Shown here: positions 47,260 through 59,724 of the stretch, piece after piece | Numbering within the stretch: position 1 is the first letter of the stretch | How the letters are laid out: each line of letters opens with the position of its first letter | NCBI GenBank assembly: GCA_030544235.1 | Contig: CM060472.1 | Span: forward strand, 17,171,654-17,235,653 | DNA from: Lepturacanthus savala | Taxonomy: Eukaryota > Chordata > Actinopteri > Scombriformes > Trichiuridae | DNA: 64,000 bases | Reading direction: 5' to 3' | Notes under the pieces: model-generated | What the model was told of the DNA's origin: nothing | Seen by the model: only the letters and a program-made list of their open reading frames with translations | Databases searched by the model: none | Translations under genes and position numbers: made by a program

Positions 47260-49370
47260 GTTGGATTTTCTTCAGTAGTTTTTATTGTTTCATGTTTTTT
47301 TTTTATCTTAAAAAAATTACAATGGATTTAATTTAGTTTTAAGTAAGTTAACACAGAAAGTTGTGTTTAAATGAAACAGTATTAAGTTATGTAATTACCA
47401 CCATTATCGCATCAACACAGTTCATCAGATGAAGCTGTAACTTAAAGGTTCTGAATCAACAAGCTGGACACAGCCTGCTAAATAACTTTTTACAGTGTGC
47501 TGTACGTTTACAGGGATGGAAACATCACATGTTGCATCACTGAGTTATATTATTGTATTTTAGGATCACATATTGCTGTGTAGATACATATCATAATATC
47601 ATAATAACAGCAGAACGGTAGCTATAATCACTGTAACATCCCAAGGCAGCACAAACACATCAGGTTTTATAATGACCCTGTTAATGTGACCAATGATTCT
47701 ACAGCTGCTGCAGATGTTTCACAGCTGCTCATCATCACACTGATGCAGGCTGGGACATTTCTAGACTTTTTTCCAATTAAATCCATTTTTTACCTTCGTA
47801 TGATTTGCTGAAATGGTTGCGACGCAAAAATCAAGACTAATAAATAAGACACAGAATGAATGGATGAATTTTTCAAATAATTCATAAATAATTAGCACAA
47901 AATCATTTAGAAATTTAAGTAGACAAAAAGTATTTTCAAGGTCCTACAGACTGTTTTCTTCAGTTACATTAAAAAAAAAAAAAAAACGAGCCAAGTCTTG
48001 TGATTTATTCACAAGGGCCTAGGATGCTTTAATTGTTTATTTTTATTGTGTTGGTCAAGAATATGTTTATTTTTTGCCTTTTCTGTTTGTTTAAAGAAGC
48101 ACAAAAATGGTTTGAATCTAATATTGTAAATTCATTTTAAAAATTGTTAAAAGTATTATTTTTAGGTCCGACCTAAACAAAGTGCATCCGCTGTTTCATA
48201 TTATGACAGGACTCGTTCAACACTTTGGGGAAATATGTTTATTTTCTTTCCTGCCAAGACATGACTACATGATATGACTTATATTTCTAAATATGAAACT
48301 GGAGGCAGAAGGAGGAGAGAACAGCTGAGTGTAAAACCGGGAAACAGCTCAATAACTTATCAGTTACAGCTCAATTATCACTTTTCAGATTTGGCAAACA
48401 GGATTAGTCACTTTAAGCTTCTATGCATGTTACCTTCAGACTGATATACATATACACACATATATAGAGAGAGAGATGATAGTGGTGTCAGTCTTAGCAT
48501 CAAACTGTAATAAACTTGGTAAATGCATTTTCCAAAAATGTCAACTCTTTTTCGACTCCTTTGATGCTGTTTTTCTCCAGTTAACAGCAGGATGAAAGTA
48601 AACATCTACCAGTTAGAACCAATCAAAGCTCTGACAGCAGCGGGATGGAATTAAACCTGTGAACCACTGACAGATGACCCTGACCACCTGTAAACCTCCG
48701 TTTTAACCTGTAAACCTCTGTTTTTAAAGTGTGGACCAATCAGTATGTTAATAATATAACATGAAACCTTTGAAGCCAGATATACAGGTTCAGGCTGATC
48801 CAGGTCCAGATGTGCAGATTGAGGGAGACACCAGGTCCTCTGTGATATGAATCATTCATCATATGTAACAGTTCAATGTAAATAAAGCATTTATAAAGTC
48901 TTAATATCTTCTGTTAACAGAAACACATAGAAGATGATTAAGGATTAAATAAATATTCATCTGACAAACATCTGGTCTCCCTGTGATGATGATATTATTA
49001 ATAATAATGATGTTAATGACATTAATAATAAAAAAAATAGTTAATAGAAACAGTACTCATGTTAATGACAGTAATAATGTTAATGATAATAATGTTAATG
49101 ATCTTAATGGTAATGTCAATGGGGGCAATCACTTTCACCCAGGACCATGTAGGTCTGGATTTTTTTTCTCCCTTAATAATGAAAACCTTCATTTAAAATA
49201 AAAAAAATAAAATAAAAATTGCATTTTGTGTTCACTTGTATAGTATGACTAATATTTAAAGATCTTAAACATTTAAGTGCGACAAACATGCAAAAAAAAG
49301 AAATCATATAATAGTTTTATTAGCTTCGTCCAGCAGGTGGTGCTATTGATATTATTACTATTCTTATGAC
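47260..49370. other. intergenic DNA between tmem42 and clic1
   Basis: AT-rich DNA, no exon seen. It includes a (TA/CA/GA) run near 48447-48477 and an AATGTTAATGAT-type repeat at about 48985-49115. Confidence 0.45.
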
Positions 49371-49374
49371 ACGC

Positions 49375-49710
49375 CCCGCCCACTGGAGGCATGACCCCGC
49401 CCCACGGCCGACTAACGCTCACGCTATTGGCTGAAAGCTGTGCTCGTCATCAGCTCATGAACCGCAGCGCACACCGGAACTGGGCGGAACGTCAGCAGCT
49501 TCAGGGCGGCAGCGACTCAGCTTCAGGATTAAAAAACACGTAATTATCTTATTAAACGCACATCGATTCATATTCAACACAAATATCACATGCAGCGAAG
49601 GAGCGCGAGTGGGACGTTACAGCGGCGTAAACTCGGATAAAACTCGGGAGTTTCCGAACTAACTTTCTTCATCTTTCTCAATAGAAAAAAGCTCGAGTCT
49701 CAGCAGGAAA
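49375..49710 (+). promoter_or_regulatory. clic1 promoter / 5' UTR region
   Basis: GC- and CpG-richer DNA begins sharply after AT-rich sequence and runs to the clic1 ATG. It contains an inverted CCAAT box (CTATTGGCTG near 49424-49433) and several GGGCGG-like words (CTGGGCGGAAC, CAGGGCGGCAG). No TATA box was seen. Inferred from composition and motifs. Confidence 0.5.
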
Positions 49711-52700
49711 ATGAGCGACGCGACTCAGCCGAAAGTGGAACTTTTCGTTAAGGTAAGCGATGACGTCACAAGAAGTAAGAGGCGCACACACCCAAAGAGA
49801 GAGAGAGAGAGATTTATCAGTTTATTGCTTTGGTATTGTTTATGCCAATAAAGCTTTAATATACAATAAAGGCCTAAATATAAAATAAAACCTTAAAATA
49901 AAATAAAGACCTTAATATAAAATACAGTCCATATTATAATCTTTTCAATGTAAAATAAACCCTTAATATAAAATAAAGCCTTAATATAAAATAAACCTTT
50001 GATTAAATAAATAAATAAAGCTTTAATATAAAATAAATTATTAATTTGACATATTTGGGGTTAGTGTTAATTTTAAGGCTTTAATCTTCCCATTTTATCG
50101 TTTCCTTGTGTTCGTGTTCTCTCCGGCTGATAACAGCTGATTATTATGGGACGTAATGGCCTTATTTAAAAACACAATGTCACCTTGATGACTTTCTCCA
50201 TTCAGTGTAATATTCATGTTCATCAGACCTCTGCTGATAATCTTACCAAATCAGGTTAAGTTCACAGACTTTAATCTATATTTAGTAAGTTGGTCAGGCA
50301 GTAATCTCATTTCCTTCAGTAACAGCACAGCTTCCTGCGTCACTTCAGGCTCTCACTACTGATATATTATTATATTATAATATTCCTCTGTACCAGCACA
50401 TAACCACATTCTGATTTCTGTCCTTCCTCTGAGCTCCTCGGCTAATGAACATCAGCTGATGAGCGGGATCTGATGATAGTTTGAGCTCTGACTGAAACAT
50501 GCTTCTTCATCCATGCTAACACATTTATGGCTGAATGATCATTTCCTGAGGAGCCAACAAGCTGCAGTTAAATTCAATGGTTTATTTTCCTCCTCAGGCC
50601 CCAGAGACTGTTAGATGTAATATTGTTACCCTAATAAAATAATGGCATAAGTCATTCTTTGAGGAAAGTGAGTTTTTGGCCTAAATTACCTCTTGATGAT
50701 GCTGCCACAACTCTTAATCATGTGCATATCAATACAATCAATAAATATGTAGCCAAATATAAAGGAAAAATAGGAGGTTCCATTAAACATTTGATGCTCG
50801 CTGAGTGTCATCATTTCAATGGCAATTCATCACATCTCAGGTTTCAAAATGGCATCAAAGCTGGATGTTGGAAATGAATTATGTTCAATAAAAAGCAAGC
50901 AAAGAAGACCTGGGGAAGTGATGAAAAAGGGAACTGACTCCTGAACAATTTGATTTACCTGACATTAGTTTAATTTAACTCCAGGTAATGTATGAAGTGT
51001 TTAAATCAAGTTTAAAGTTGCCTAAAGTCACATTAGAATGTTCAAAAATCTGCCTGAGTCACTTTATTCTTTAACGGTACATAAGTGACACACAACGTCC
51101 TATGTATGTCCACAGTCATCCACTGTCAAGGCCTTTTTGATTGAAATAATAAATATATTCTCTGCATTTGATAAATTTTTCCCAAAAACTTGAAAAACAT
51201 GTCTTAATTATAGAATATTCAACGATAATAAATATGGATGTTAGTGACACTTACACAGTGTCACTATGAGGCCTTTAAAGTTTCTTTGCAGGCTAGAAGA
51301 CATTAGTTTCTTCTTTCTAAACTACTTTTCTATTCGTCCTTCTGTTCTTCCCGTGAACAAAGAAGGTAAAGAAAGTTCAGCAGCTGATGAGTCATGTGTT
51401 TTCAGGCGGGCAGCAATGGTCAGAGCATTGGAAACTGTCCCTTCTCTCAGCGGCTCTTCATGGTTCTGTGGCTGAAAGGAGTCACCTTCGACGTCACCAC
51501 GGTGGACATGAAGAGGTGAACCTGCTTTTAACCTTTAACCTCCGGCTTTCTATCAGTCGTAATGCTCCAAATGTAGCAGGAGAGTTATGTCCTGTTGGTT
51601 CGTTGTTTTTTTCTCATCTTTATTCCCTTTTTCGGCCACTTCTCTCCATCTGTTTAACCCTTTGTTCTCTTCCTCCTTCCTCCTGCAGGAAACCAGAGAT
51701 CCTGAAGGATCTGGCTCCGGGGGCCCAGCCTCCCTTCCTGCTTTACGCCAGCGAGGTGAAAACCGACACCAACAAGATTGAGGAGTTTCTGGAGGAAAAG
51801 CTCTGCCCTCCCAAGTAATCACAGCGTTATTCTGCTTCCAGCTGCTGCCTTTCCCTCCTTCAGCTTATTAGATTATATATTCTATTATTCTGCTGTGCGT
51901 TCAGGTTTCCTCGCCTGGCTGCACGCAACCCAGAGTCCAACACGGCAGGGATGGACGTGTTCTCCAAGTTCTCCGCTTACGTCAAGAACTCAAACCCTCA
52001 GACCAACGAAAGTGAGTCGAACACGGCCTGTTGTAAGGCGGTGCAATTAACTATTTTAATCACGGTTTCGATATGTGTCAAACGATCATATAATCGAGTT
52101 GAAACGATATTTTACATTTTTCATCACATAATTTCTGAAAGAGAGAGAGAGCTGTACGAGTGAGATAAAAGTCCATTTGTATTTTTTTATTTTTTTTTTA
52201 CAAAAATCAAGATTTTGTATTTTTGTTTTTTTACACAAAATGTCAAACGGTGTAAAAAAGAATGATACATTTTTAAATATATAACCCACCTAGAATATAA
52301 AACCTGTTGATAGCATGTGTCTTTAATTTTTTATTTTTTTAAAACCTCTTTAAGAGAGTTAAACTATCTAGTATCAGGTTTTAGGGTTACACCACAGCTC
52401 ACTTTTCTTTAAAAGTCAATTTATGTTTCATTGCAGTAAAAAGATGTCCTGACTTGGTGAATAAGTGTGTGTGTGTGTGTCTCAGATCTAGAGAAAGGCC
52501 TCCTGAAAGCGCTGAAGAAGCTCGACGACTACCTCGGCTCCCCACTTCCTGACGAGATCGATGAGAATAGCGCCGATGACGTCACTTCCTCGTCCCGCCC
52601 CTTCCTGGACGGCCCCGAGCTGACTCTGGCTGACTGCAACTTGCTGCCGAAGCTGCACATCATGAAGGTATCTGCAGCTCGAAGCAGCGACGCGCGCACG

Positions 52701-52940
52701 TGACGTTTCTCAGTTCCTTCGGTGGCTTTTGTCTTCCTCAAAACATTTGCATTTTTTTTTTTTATTATTCTCCTGCAGGTCGTGTGTTTAAAATACCGAA
52801 ACTTCAGCATCCCTCAGTCTCTGACCAACCTGTGGAGGTACCTGAACACCGCCTACACCCGGGAGGAGTTCTCCTCCACCTGCCCCCTCGACGAGGAGAT
52901 CCACATCGCCTACTCCTCCGTAGCTAAAGCTCTGAAGTAG
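49711..52940 (+). CDS. clic1: chloride intracellular channel protein 1 (CLIC1), 6 exons, 242 aa
   Basis: Coding exons are 49711-49752, 51406-51515, 51689-51814, 51905-52011, 52486-52667 and 52779-52940. Phases agree and borders are GT-AG. The product starts MSDATQPKVELFVK and carries GNCPFSQRLFMVLWLKGVTFDVTTVD with Cys25 of the CPFS glutaredoxin-like site. Then come FLLYASEVKTDTNKIEEFLEEKLCPPK, NPESNTAGMDVFSKFSAYVKNS, NLEKGLLKALKKLDDYLGSPLP, FLDGPELTLADCNLLPKLHI and the ending AKALK. This matches CLIC1 over its whole length (mammalian form 241 aa) better than other CLICs. CLIC1 is a GST-fold protein with a thioredoxin-like N-domain and an all-helical C-domain. It is soluble, with glutaredoxin-like activity, and can insert into membranes as a redox-sensitive anion channel. 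The gene looks intact. Confidence 0.96.
49840..50040 (+). repeat. (CCTTAATATAAAATAAA)n degenerate repeat in clic1 intron 1
   Basis: About ten imperfect copies of a 17-20 bp AT-rich unit follow a (GA)n run. Confidence 0.8.
52190..52400 (+). repeat. dispersed repeat, copy 2, in clic1 intron 4
   Basis: It shares ordered words with the copy at 18645-18930: ACAAAAATCA, ACACAAAATGTCAAA, AAAGAATGATACATTTTTAAATAT, TAGAATATAAAA, TTTAAGAGAGTTAAACTATCT and TTTTAGGGTTACACCACA. Same orientation, about 75-80% alike by eye. Confidence 0.7.
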
Positions 52941-53179
52941 AAGAAGAATGGTTGTAAAATCATGAAAAACACCAGCAGAACAACTTACAGAAGCACAAAC
53001 AAAAAACACATGTACTCACCTTCACACACTCTAGTCACCATCGCTGAACTCTGGAACACTTCTGTATTTTAGATGTTGATTCGTGAACAGTTTGTCAGGT
53101 TCACGTCATTAGGAAAAACAGGCCAAGTTGATTTGTAAAGCCCCAAACCACAGACTACCAAAAACACCTGAATCAGCTG

Positions 53180-53225
<46 letters not shown>

Positions 53226-53237
53226 ATATATATATAT
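53180..53237. repeat. (TA)n microsatellite followed by (CATG)n
   Basis: About 27 TA units with one TTTA break, then GCATGCATGCATG. It is in the clic1 3' flank or UTR. Confidence 0.95.
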
Positions 53238-53837
53238 GCATGCATGCATGAATGCACCCTCTCACACTCACATCCACTCTCACACTCCTTGTCAACTTGT
53301 ACCATCAGTAAACAGAATCAATCACTCATCTTTATCAAATACACACTGCACCATTGTTTCCTCAGCTAATGTTCCTGTTGACAGATCCTTTATGTACACA
53401 AGCTGCCTATCAGATCAACTCTGATTGATTGATTGATTGATTGACATCCGAACGAGCCTCACACCAGCTGATTCAACTCCTATTTTCAGTATTAAGGATT
53501 CTTTTTAGATAACAAGCACTCCTGCAGCAGCTTAGCTACCAACGTGTCTTAAAGTCACCGACTTCATTATTCTGTTACTAAAGGAACACGCCTTGTTTAT
53601 GTGTAACTAAAGCCAACTCGTGTTGAACGTTTATGTTTTGTACCGCACCTTAGCCTCAGGGAGGAAGAGCCGGTTCCCGTCGGCCTGCAGAGAAACGGTT
53701 AGAGATAGAGACAGGAAGCAGTTTCAATACAATCGAGCTTCCACTTTCTGCAGGCGTGAAGGATTATTGAAGATTACTGAGCTTGTTGTATGTTGTAACA
53801 GCCTCTTGCCAACTCTTTATCTGGTTGTTTCTGTGCT

Positions 53838-54330
53838 GTGGTGATGGTCAGTGAGGTTAGTGTTAGGGACAGGGTTAGTGTTAGTTTTAGTGTCAGGGTT
53901 AATGTTAGTGATGGGGTTAATGTTAATGTTATGTCCAGGGTCAGTGTTAGGTTCAGAGTCAGGTTCAGGGTCAGTGTTAGGTTTAGAGTCAGGTTCAGGG
54001 TCAGTGTTAGGTTCAGAGTCAGGTTCAGGGTCAGTGTTAGGTTCAGAGTCAGGGTCAGTGTTAGGTTCAGAGTCAGGTTCAGGGTCAGTGTTAGGTTCAG
54101 AGTCAGGGTCAGTGTTAGGTTCAGGGTCAGTGTTAGGTTCAGGTCCAGGGTCAGTGTTAGGTTCAGAGTCAGGTCCAGGGTCATTGTCAGGGTCAGTGTT
54201 AGGTTCAAGTCCAGGGTCAGGGTCAGTGTTAGGTTCAAGTCCAGGGTCAGGGTCAGTGTTAGGTTCAAGTCCAGGGTCAGTGTTAGGTTCAGAGTCAGGT
54301 TCAGGGTCAGGGTCAGGAGCATCTGTGCTT
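53838..54330 (+). repeat. 30-bp minisatellite (GTCAGTGTTAGGTTCAGAGTCAGGTTCAGG)n
   Basis: About 16 variant copies built from TTAGG/TCAGGG words, reminiscent of TTAGGG. The array has no stops in two + frames and one - frame, giving 180-195 codon spurious frames (VRFRVRFRV, SGSVLGSES, TLTLNLTLNL). No start context or domain supports a protein. Confidence 0.93.
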
Positions 54331-54399
54331 TATGTTGTCGGATGTTTAGTGACGAGGTCAAATCAATGGGTCAAATTCAATGACTTTTTCATTAAAAGG

Positions 54400-56480
54400 T
54401 GAAGGATTTTCCTAACTATGCTGGGAACTGTAGTTTTCAGAGTATTACGCAGCAGGAGGAAAGTTGCTTTTGATTGGGACTATTTGCAATCGCGGATGGA
54501 CACATTTGTTGCGGTTAGTGTGTGTTCACAGCAGCAGAAACATCAGATGGATTAACCTGCAGTGTTTTAATTATGAGGTTGACATTTGTGGTTTTGAATG
54601 AAATGGGAAAATAATACTTTCATCTCTCAAATGAAGCTCTGACAACTTTGGTTCCATAAACTACAATATGAAAGTTCTGCTCATATTTCACCAGAAACAT
54701 AGAATACACAGATTGTAGCTGTGAGTTTGGGTTTAGGGCCATTATTGGTTCAGCACTTTGGTTCTTGACAATTAGCAAATGTTAGCGTGCTAAGACGCTA
54801 TTGGGATTAATAAGATACATGAGGGAAACAGACTTTTATTTAAAAGCGTCAACACATTGTTGGTTTATTGATCCATATGTGCACTGCTCTGGCTTTTACA
54901 GGGATCCATGACACCTCACTGCAGCTTTATCTGTTTTGAGCGTTTGATGCTGGGACAGATTTTTATAAAACCGGACCTGGCAATTTGCTGATTTGGACCT
55001 TAAAGTCATGTTTTTTTTGTTTTTTTGACTATAAGACAAATCTAAAATATCATACTCGTCTCTCAATTAAATCTTTGTATACTTGGCCATATGGTTTCAG
55101 TAGATTTATCCACTGTTGGAGCTTTGACTTGAATTAGAACTGGAATTAACAAACTTAATGAAGTGTATGGGGGGAAAAAATACGAAACTGCATTGACATT
55201 TCATTTAGAGGTTAGGGTGAAACATCTTTGTTGTGAGTGTGTCATGTTTCTCACATTAGTATAAAGTTCTTAAAAGAGAAACCTAAGTGCAATTTAATGG
55301 GAATAAAAAGAGAATCCTGCACAGTGTTTGATTCTATTTTAAATGTGAGAGTGAGGCTGTTGATTTAATCACAGTGAACCGTCCCGTCTGAACTGATCAG
55401 AGATCAATTATTTTACTTGACTGAATCTATTTTCTAAAATGAGCAGATTATTTTTTTAACAGGAGTCTGATTTTAATGTCAGTGCTGATGTGTTTTGGTT
55501 TGTTACGGTTTCAGGGACCAGTTAATATATGCGTTACCTTATTAAAATGTTACGGTTTGTTTTTTCACCTCACTGTTTTAACTTGGGTTTATTTGTTCTG
55601 AGTTTGTTTTTCAGCCTTTTGTATTTGTTTGTTTCTGTGCTGCAGCTGCACCTAAAGTCCACATGAACCCAGCAGATTTAAATCAAACTAACAGCACGCT
55701 GGAGGTTTCCATGTTGTATTTTGTATTTTAAAGCTCTTACGAAGACACAATCATGTATTAATAACCCAATAAAACAATCTTGATAATACACTGTGTTTTA
55801 TTTTTGAAGGTAACAACAAATCTGTGTTAGAAGAAAGTTTACAAACAGAAAAATATCCTCTAGAAACAGTAAATGCACAGAGAACGAAGCATAGAAGAAG
55901 AGAATCTTTGCAATTTTTAAGTTTTATTAGCAGCATTCTGATCATTAATGTTCAGAGATGCCCTGATATGCTTTATAGGCTTCATGTTGTATTAGTTACT
56001 GCAGAAGTCATCATACATTCTATTATAACCACAAACTTGAATGTATATATTTGATTTTCTATGACAGACCAACACAAATTGGAGCAGCAAGTGGAAAGTG
56101 AATCACACTAAACATTTTAATCTGCAGAAAATCTTAACATTATGAATCGAATTTTCCTTCCGCTTCACATTCTGCTCCGTTTTATGTTAGTCTGTCACAG
56201 AAAATGTTTAGTTTGTGGATAAAACAGGATAAAACTGAAGATGAATTTACTGTGTCTGTTTTGGGGCTTTTGATCACACCACATGTTCTTCCTCAGCTGA
56301 TGATCGCCTGGGCAACAAGTCTGAACTAAATACTTCTACTCAAGTACTGTTCTAAAGTACAGTTTTGAGTTACTTCCACTTTACTGGAGTATTTCAATGT
56401 ACTGTTACTTTTTCCTTCTTTATCTGAAGCTGCAGTTACTTCAAGATTTGACATGAAATAATATATTTTAATACTATGTT
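54400..56480. other. intergenic DNA / possible clic1 3' UTR
   Basis: AT-rich single-copy-looking DNA. An AATAAA at 55768-55773 is a possible polyadenylation signal for clic1, which would imply a long 3' UTR. This is weak. No exon was recognised. Confidence 0.35.
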
Positions 56481-56486
56481 TAATGG

Positions 56487-56800
56487 GCGACACGGTGGCG
56501 CAGGGGTTAGCGCTGTTGCCTCACAGCAAGAAGGTCACAGGTTCAAGACCTCCTTGGTCCTGGGTCTGGGACCTTTCTGTGGCTTCCTCCCACAGTCTAA
56601 AAATATGCTGAGGTTAATTGGAGACTCTAAATTGCCCGTCGGTGTGAGTGTGTGAGTGAATGGTGTGTGTGCCCCATGATTGGCTGGCGACCATCTGGGG
56701 TGTATCCCTGCCTCTCGCCATAACGTGCTGGGATTGGCTCCAGGAGACCCCTGCAACCATAATGAGGAATAAGCGGGTATAGAAAATGACTGACTGACTA
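56487..56800 (+). mobile_element. tRNA-derived SINE, near full length
   Basis: It begins GGGCGACACGGTGGCGCAGG with an A-box-like GGTTAGCGCTGTTGCC and a B-box GGTTCAAGACC, the two internal pol III promoter elements. The body contains CTAAATTGCCCGTCGGTGTG and GTATCCCTGCCTCTCGCC, and the tail ends GGGTATAGAAAATGACTGACTGACT. This is an abundant teleost SINE type. The tail matches the fragment at 24840-24952. Confidence 0.75.
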
Positions 56801-57044
56801 TGTTTAATTATGATTTTATTTTTGTCAGTGCTATCTCTTTTGTGTGTGCAGTAAACAAACGTTTACCCACTTATTACAACAATAACATAAAAAAAACTCT
56901 CATATTTAGTGATTAAAACCAGTGGTATAATATAACTTTTATATAAAATTTTACTGAAGTAACGGTTTGAAATCAGGACTTGAGTGTTTGAGTCTTGGGT
57001 ATTTTTGTCTTTGGACAACAGTTCTGCTTTTATTGCAGTATGTG

Positions 57045-57213
<169 letters not shown>

Positions 57214-57349
57214 ATTCATCTTTGCTCTGGTCTGTAATTGCACATTCTTACACAATATCTCCAGGTCACTTACAGATCTTCCCTGTCAGGTGTTGACCAT
57301 GACCCAGTTTGACCTTCATCATCAACCACCATCAACTTCATCGCCACCA

Positions 57350-59068
57350 TCAGGCCAGAAGGAGCCGAAGCACAGGCAGCAGGCAGAGCGCCGCTCCTCC
57401 CCAGCTGAGGGCAGCAGCGCCGCTGTTACACAAGTCCGTGTCACAGCAGACGTTGGTGTAGTTGAAGTAAAGACCGGAGCTGAACTTCTGTCCACTGATG
57501 TCACACTGAGAGTCAACCGCGCAGCTCCGCTCATACAGAGTCAGGACCAGGGAGCCTGAAGGAGATAAGATAACAGTGCTTTATAAGGACTCAAAGATGC
57601 ATTTATTGGTCATTTATAAGATTCAATTTCTTTCACTTTTTCATACAAAACCCATTCATGTAGTGTAGAATTCACAAAAAACATCTATGATGTAAAACTA
57701 ACATATTACTCTCGCTTTGTCAAAACTTTGATGTGATGAGAAATAAATCTGAAAATTAAAAGTTATGATTATTACTAATAATAATAATTATTATTATTCA
57801 TTTATAATAACCAGGTCAAGTGTTGGAACAACAAGGGAAAAGAAAGGGTCAAGGTCAGGGGTCAGGAAGGATCAGATCTTTTTCTGTATCCACAGAAACA
57901 GTAACTGTTCAGTGCAGCTGTAAATGTCGTCCGGTTTGATCCGGTTTATCTGAACCACTGGAACCAGCTGTTTGTACAGCAGCGTGTTCAACATTTCAAG
58001 ACTTTTCCATGTTTTCTTCAGAACAGTTTCCAGATGACTCATTAAACCTTCGTTTAAGAGCAGGAGAATCGCAACGTGTCAAACAAAAGCATGAATAGAG
58101 TCTCAGAGAAATCTTGCGCTTTACGGACAAAAATGCTTCCACGACAGAACAGATCACAACAGATCAGATCTCAACACATCACAACAGAACAGAACAGAAA
58201 GTTCACTTTAAATCGTAAATGTGTCAAATGTTCCAGACGACTGAACAATGAGGCTCTGTCTGACAATCAGAGACCATCTGACCCAATAATCTGATCTGCA
58301 GAAACAGGAACAGTAGAATCTCTCTCTCTCTATCCGTCTGTCTCACCTCGTACACCCGTCGCACTGCTGGACAGACATCGTTGTCCAGCTGGACATTCCT
58401 GTGGGAACTTGAGACAGTCCATCGGAGACATGGCAGGAAACAAACAGGTGAAACAGCGCAAACAGGCTGAGGAACAAAAACACATCAGCAGACTGTGATG
58501 CAGAATTTTTGATGATATTTGCGAGTCAAACTCAGTTTTTGTTGTTTTTTTTTATAGAAATCAGTCTAACAGACATATACTACATATGCACCAACAGTTA
58601 TTTATTAATCTGAAAGCTAACATCAACCCATATATCACACTCTGAATTAATTGATCAGGTTCTGATTCATAGACAGATATTCTGCAACAGGTCAGACTGT
58701 CGATCAGGAGGAATCATGGATCGTTTGCAGAAACAGAAACTCTCACCCCACTCAGAATAAACTGATGCCCAGCTTTTGGGAATGAGAAAAAAATCAAATA
58801 GAATCATAAAGTGTCAGCACTCAGCAAATGAAATAATAATGCACAAAATTTGGGGGAAAATTGTTTTAAAATCTTTTTGATAAGTGTGTGGATTGACTTA
58901 AATAATGCACCTCCACATAAAAGTAGACAGGCCCCAATGAATCAGTCAATATCTAAGTGTGCTCTGGTGCTGTAAAAATGTTTCTGATTTAATAAATGAA
59001 TGGTTTTGGATATTTTTCATACCTGCAACAGGAAGAAAACACAGCAGCAGCAGCAGTGAATAATGCAT
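57350..59068 (-). CDS. Ly6/uPAR-domain GPI-anchored protein, 3 exons, 123 aa
   Basis: Coding exons (minus) are 59068-59023, 58466-58347 and 57555-57350, joined in phase 1 twice, with GT-AG borders. This is the classic Ly6 arrangement: signal-peptide exon plus two exons splitting the domain. Residues 1 to about 16 (MHYSLLLLLCFLPVAA) are a signal peptide. The three-finger domain runs from LRCFTC through DCLKFPQECPAGQRC, RSCAVDSQC and NVCCDTDLCN, the last being the diagnostic CCxxDxCN ending. The tail ALSWGGAALCLLPVLRLLLA is hydrophobic, as for GPI attachment, with a likely omega site near Ser/Gly after LCN. NYT is a possible N-glycosylation sequon. An extra Cys lies just after the signal peptide. 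It is a cell-surface protein of unknown ligand. Its place beside clic1 recalls mammalian LY6G6 genes, but orthology is inference. Confidence 0.88.
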
Positions 59069-59111
59069 GTTGGAGGAAATCTCTTCACCAGCTGATCAAT
59101 AAATCTCCCGG

Positions 59112-59150
59112 CCAATCAATACGTCCCCTGTCCAATCAATACGTCCCCTG
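59112..59150. repeat. 20-bp direct repeat with CCAAT just upstream of the Ly6 gene
   Basis: CCAATCAATACGTCCCCTG occurs at 59112-59130 and again at 59132-59150. A third partial copy (CCGATGCCA) follows. It is 44 bp upstream of the Ly6 start codon, so it lies in the 5' UTR or core promoter. Confidence 0.7.
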
Positions 59151-59724
59151 GCCGATGCCAAATTAAATTCTTCCTTAGCGTCACTTCTTCTTCTTCTTCT
59201 GTTGTATTTTGTGTTGAGCTGATTCAACGTAGTATGAAGTTTTCTGTCTCTCAGTCTCTCTGGACGTTTGTCTTCTTCAGGCCTGATGTAAATACCTGGA
59301 GGCTCCTCCCTCAAATGTTAATTTAATTTTAACAGTAATTAGGATCAGCTGACATGTTAAAGGGAGCCTGAGAATGGAGGCTGCTGTTCATGGTGGGTCA
59401 TTAATTATCGATTAGAGAAAGGGGAAACGTCGGTGGACAAACAGCAGAAAAATAAGATGGCTGCCTTTGATGACCTCTGACCTTAGAGACAGAGAAACAT
59501 TTATTTAACCTCTTCTCGGCAGGTGGTTTCTGAGCTGAAGTGGGTCAAGTAAAGAATCTTTTTCTAAATCAGAGGCGACAACTTTTAACGAAAACAGATC
59601 GACAGCGTTGAATTTAGAACATGACCGAAAACACGCTTCAGCAAACCGGAAACTTTTATACACGGATGCAACATTAAAAGCCAGGTTCGGTATTTATTGT
59701 GTTTCCGAAAATAACTTTTAGGAG

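Noticed and set aside
50659..50877. 72-codon + frame in clic1 intron 1
   Set aside because: No known domain and no matching splice sites; the clic1 phases are complete without it.
53774..54402. Three long frames (181-195 codons) on both strands
   Set aside because: Products of the 30-bp minisatellite; low-complexity VRFRV, SGSVLG and TLTLNL repeats, open in several frames at once.
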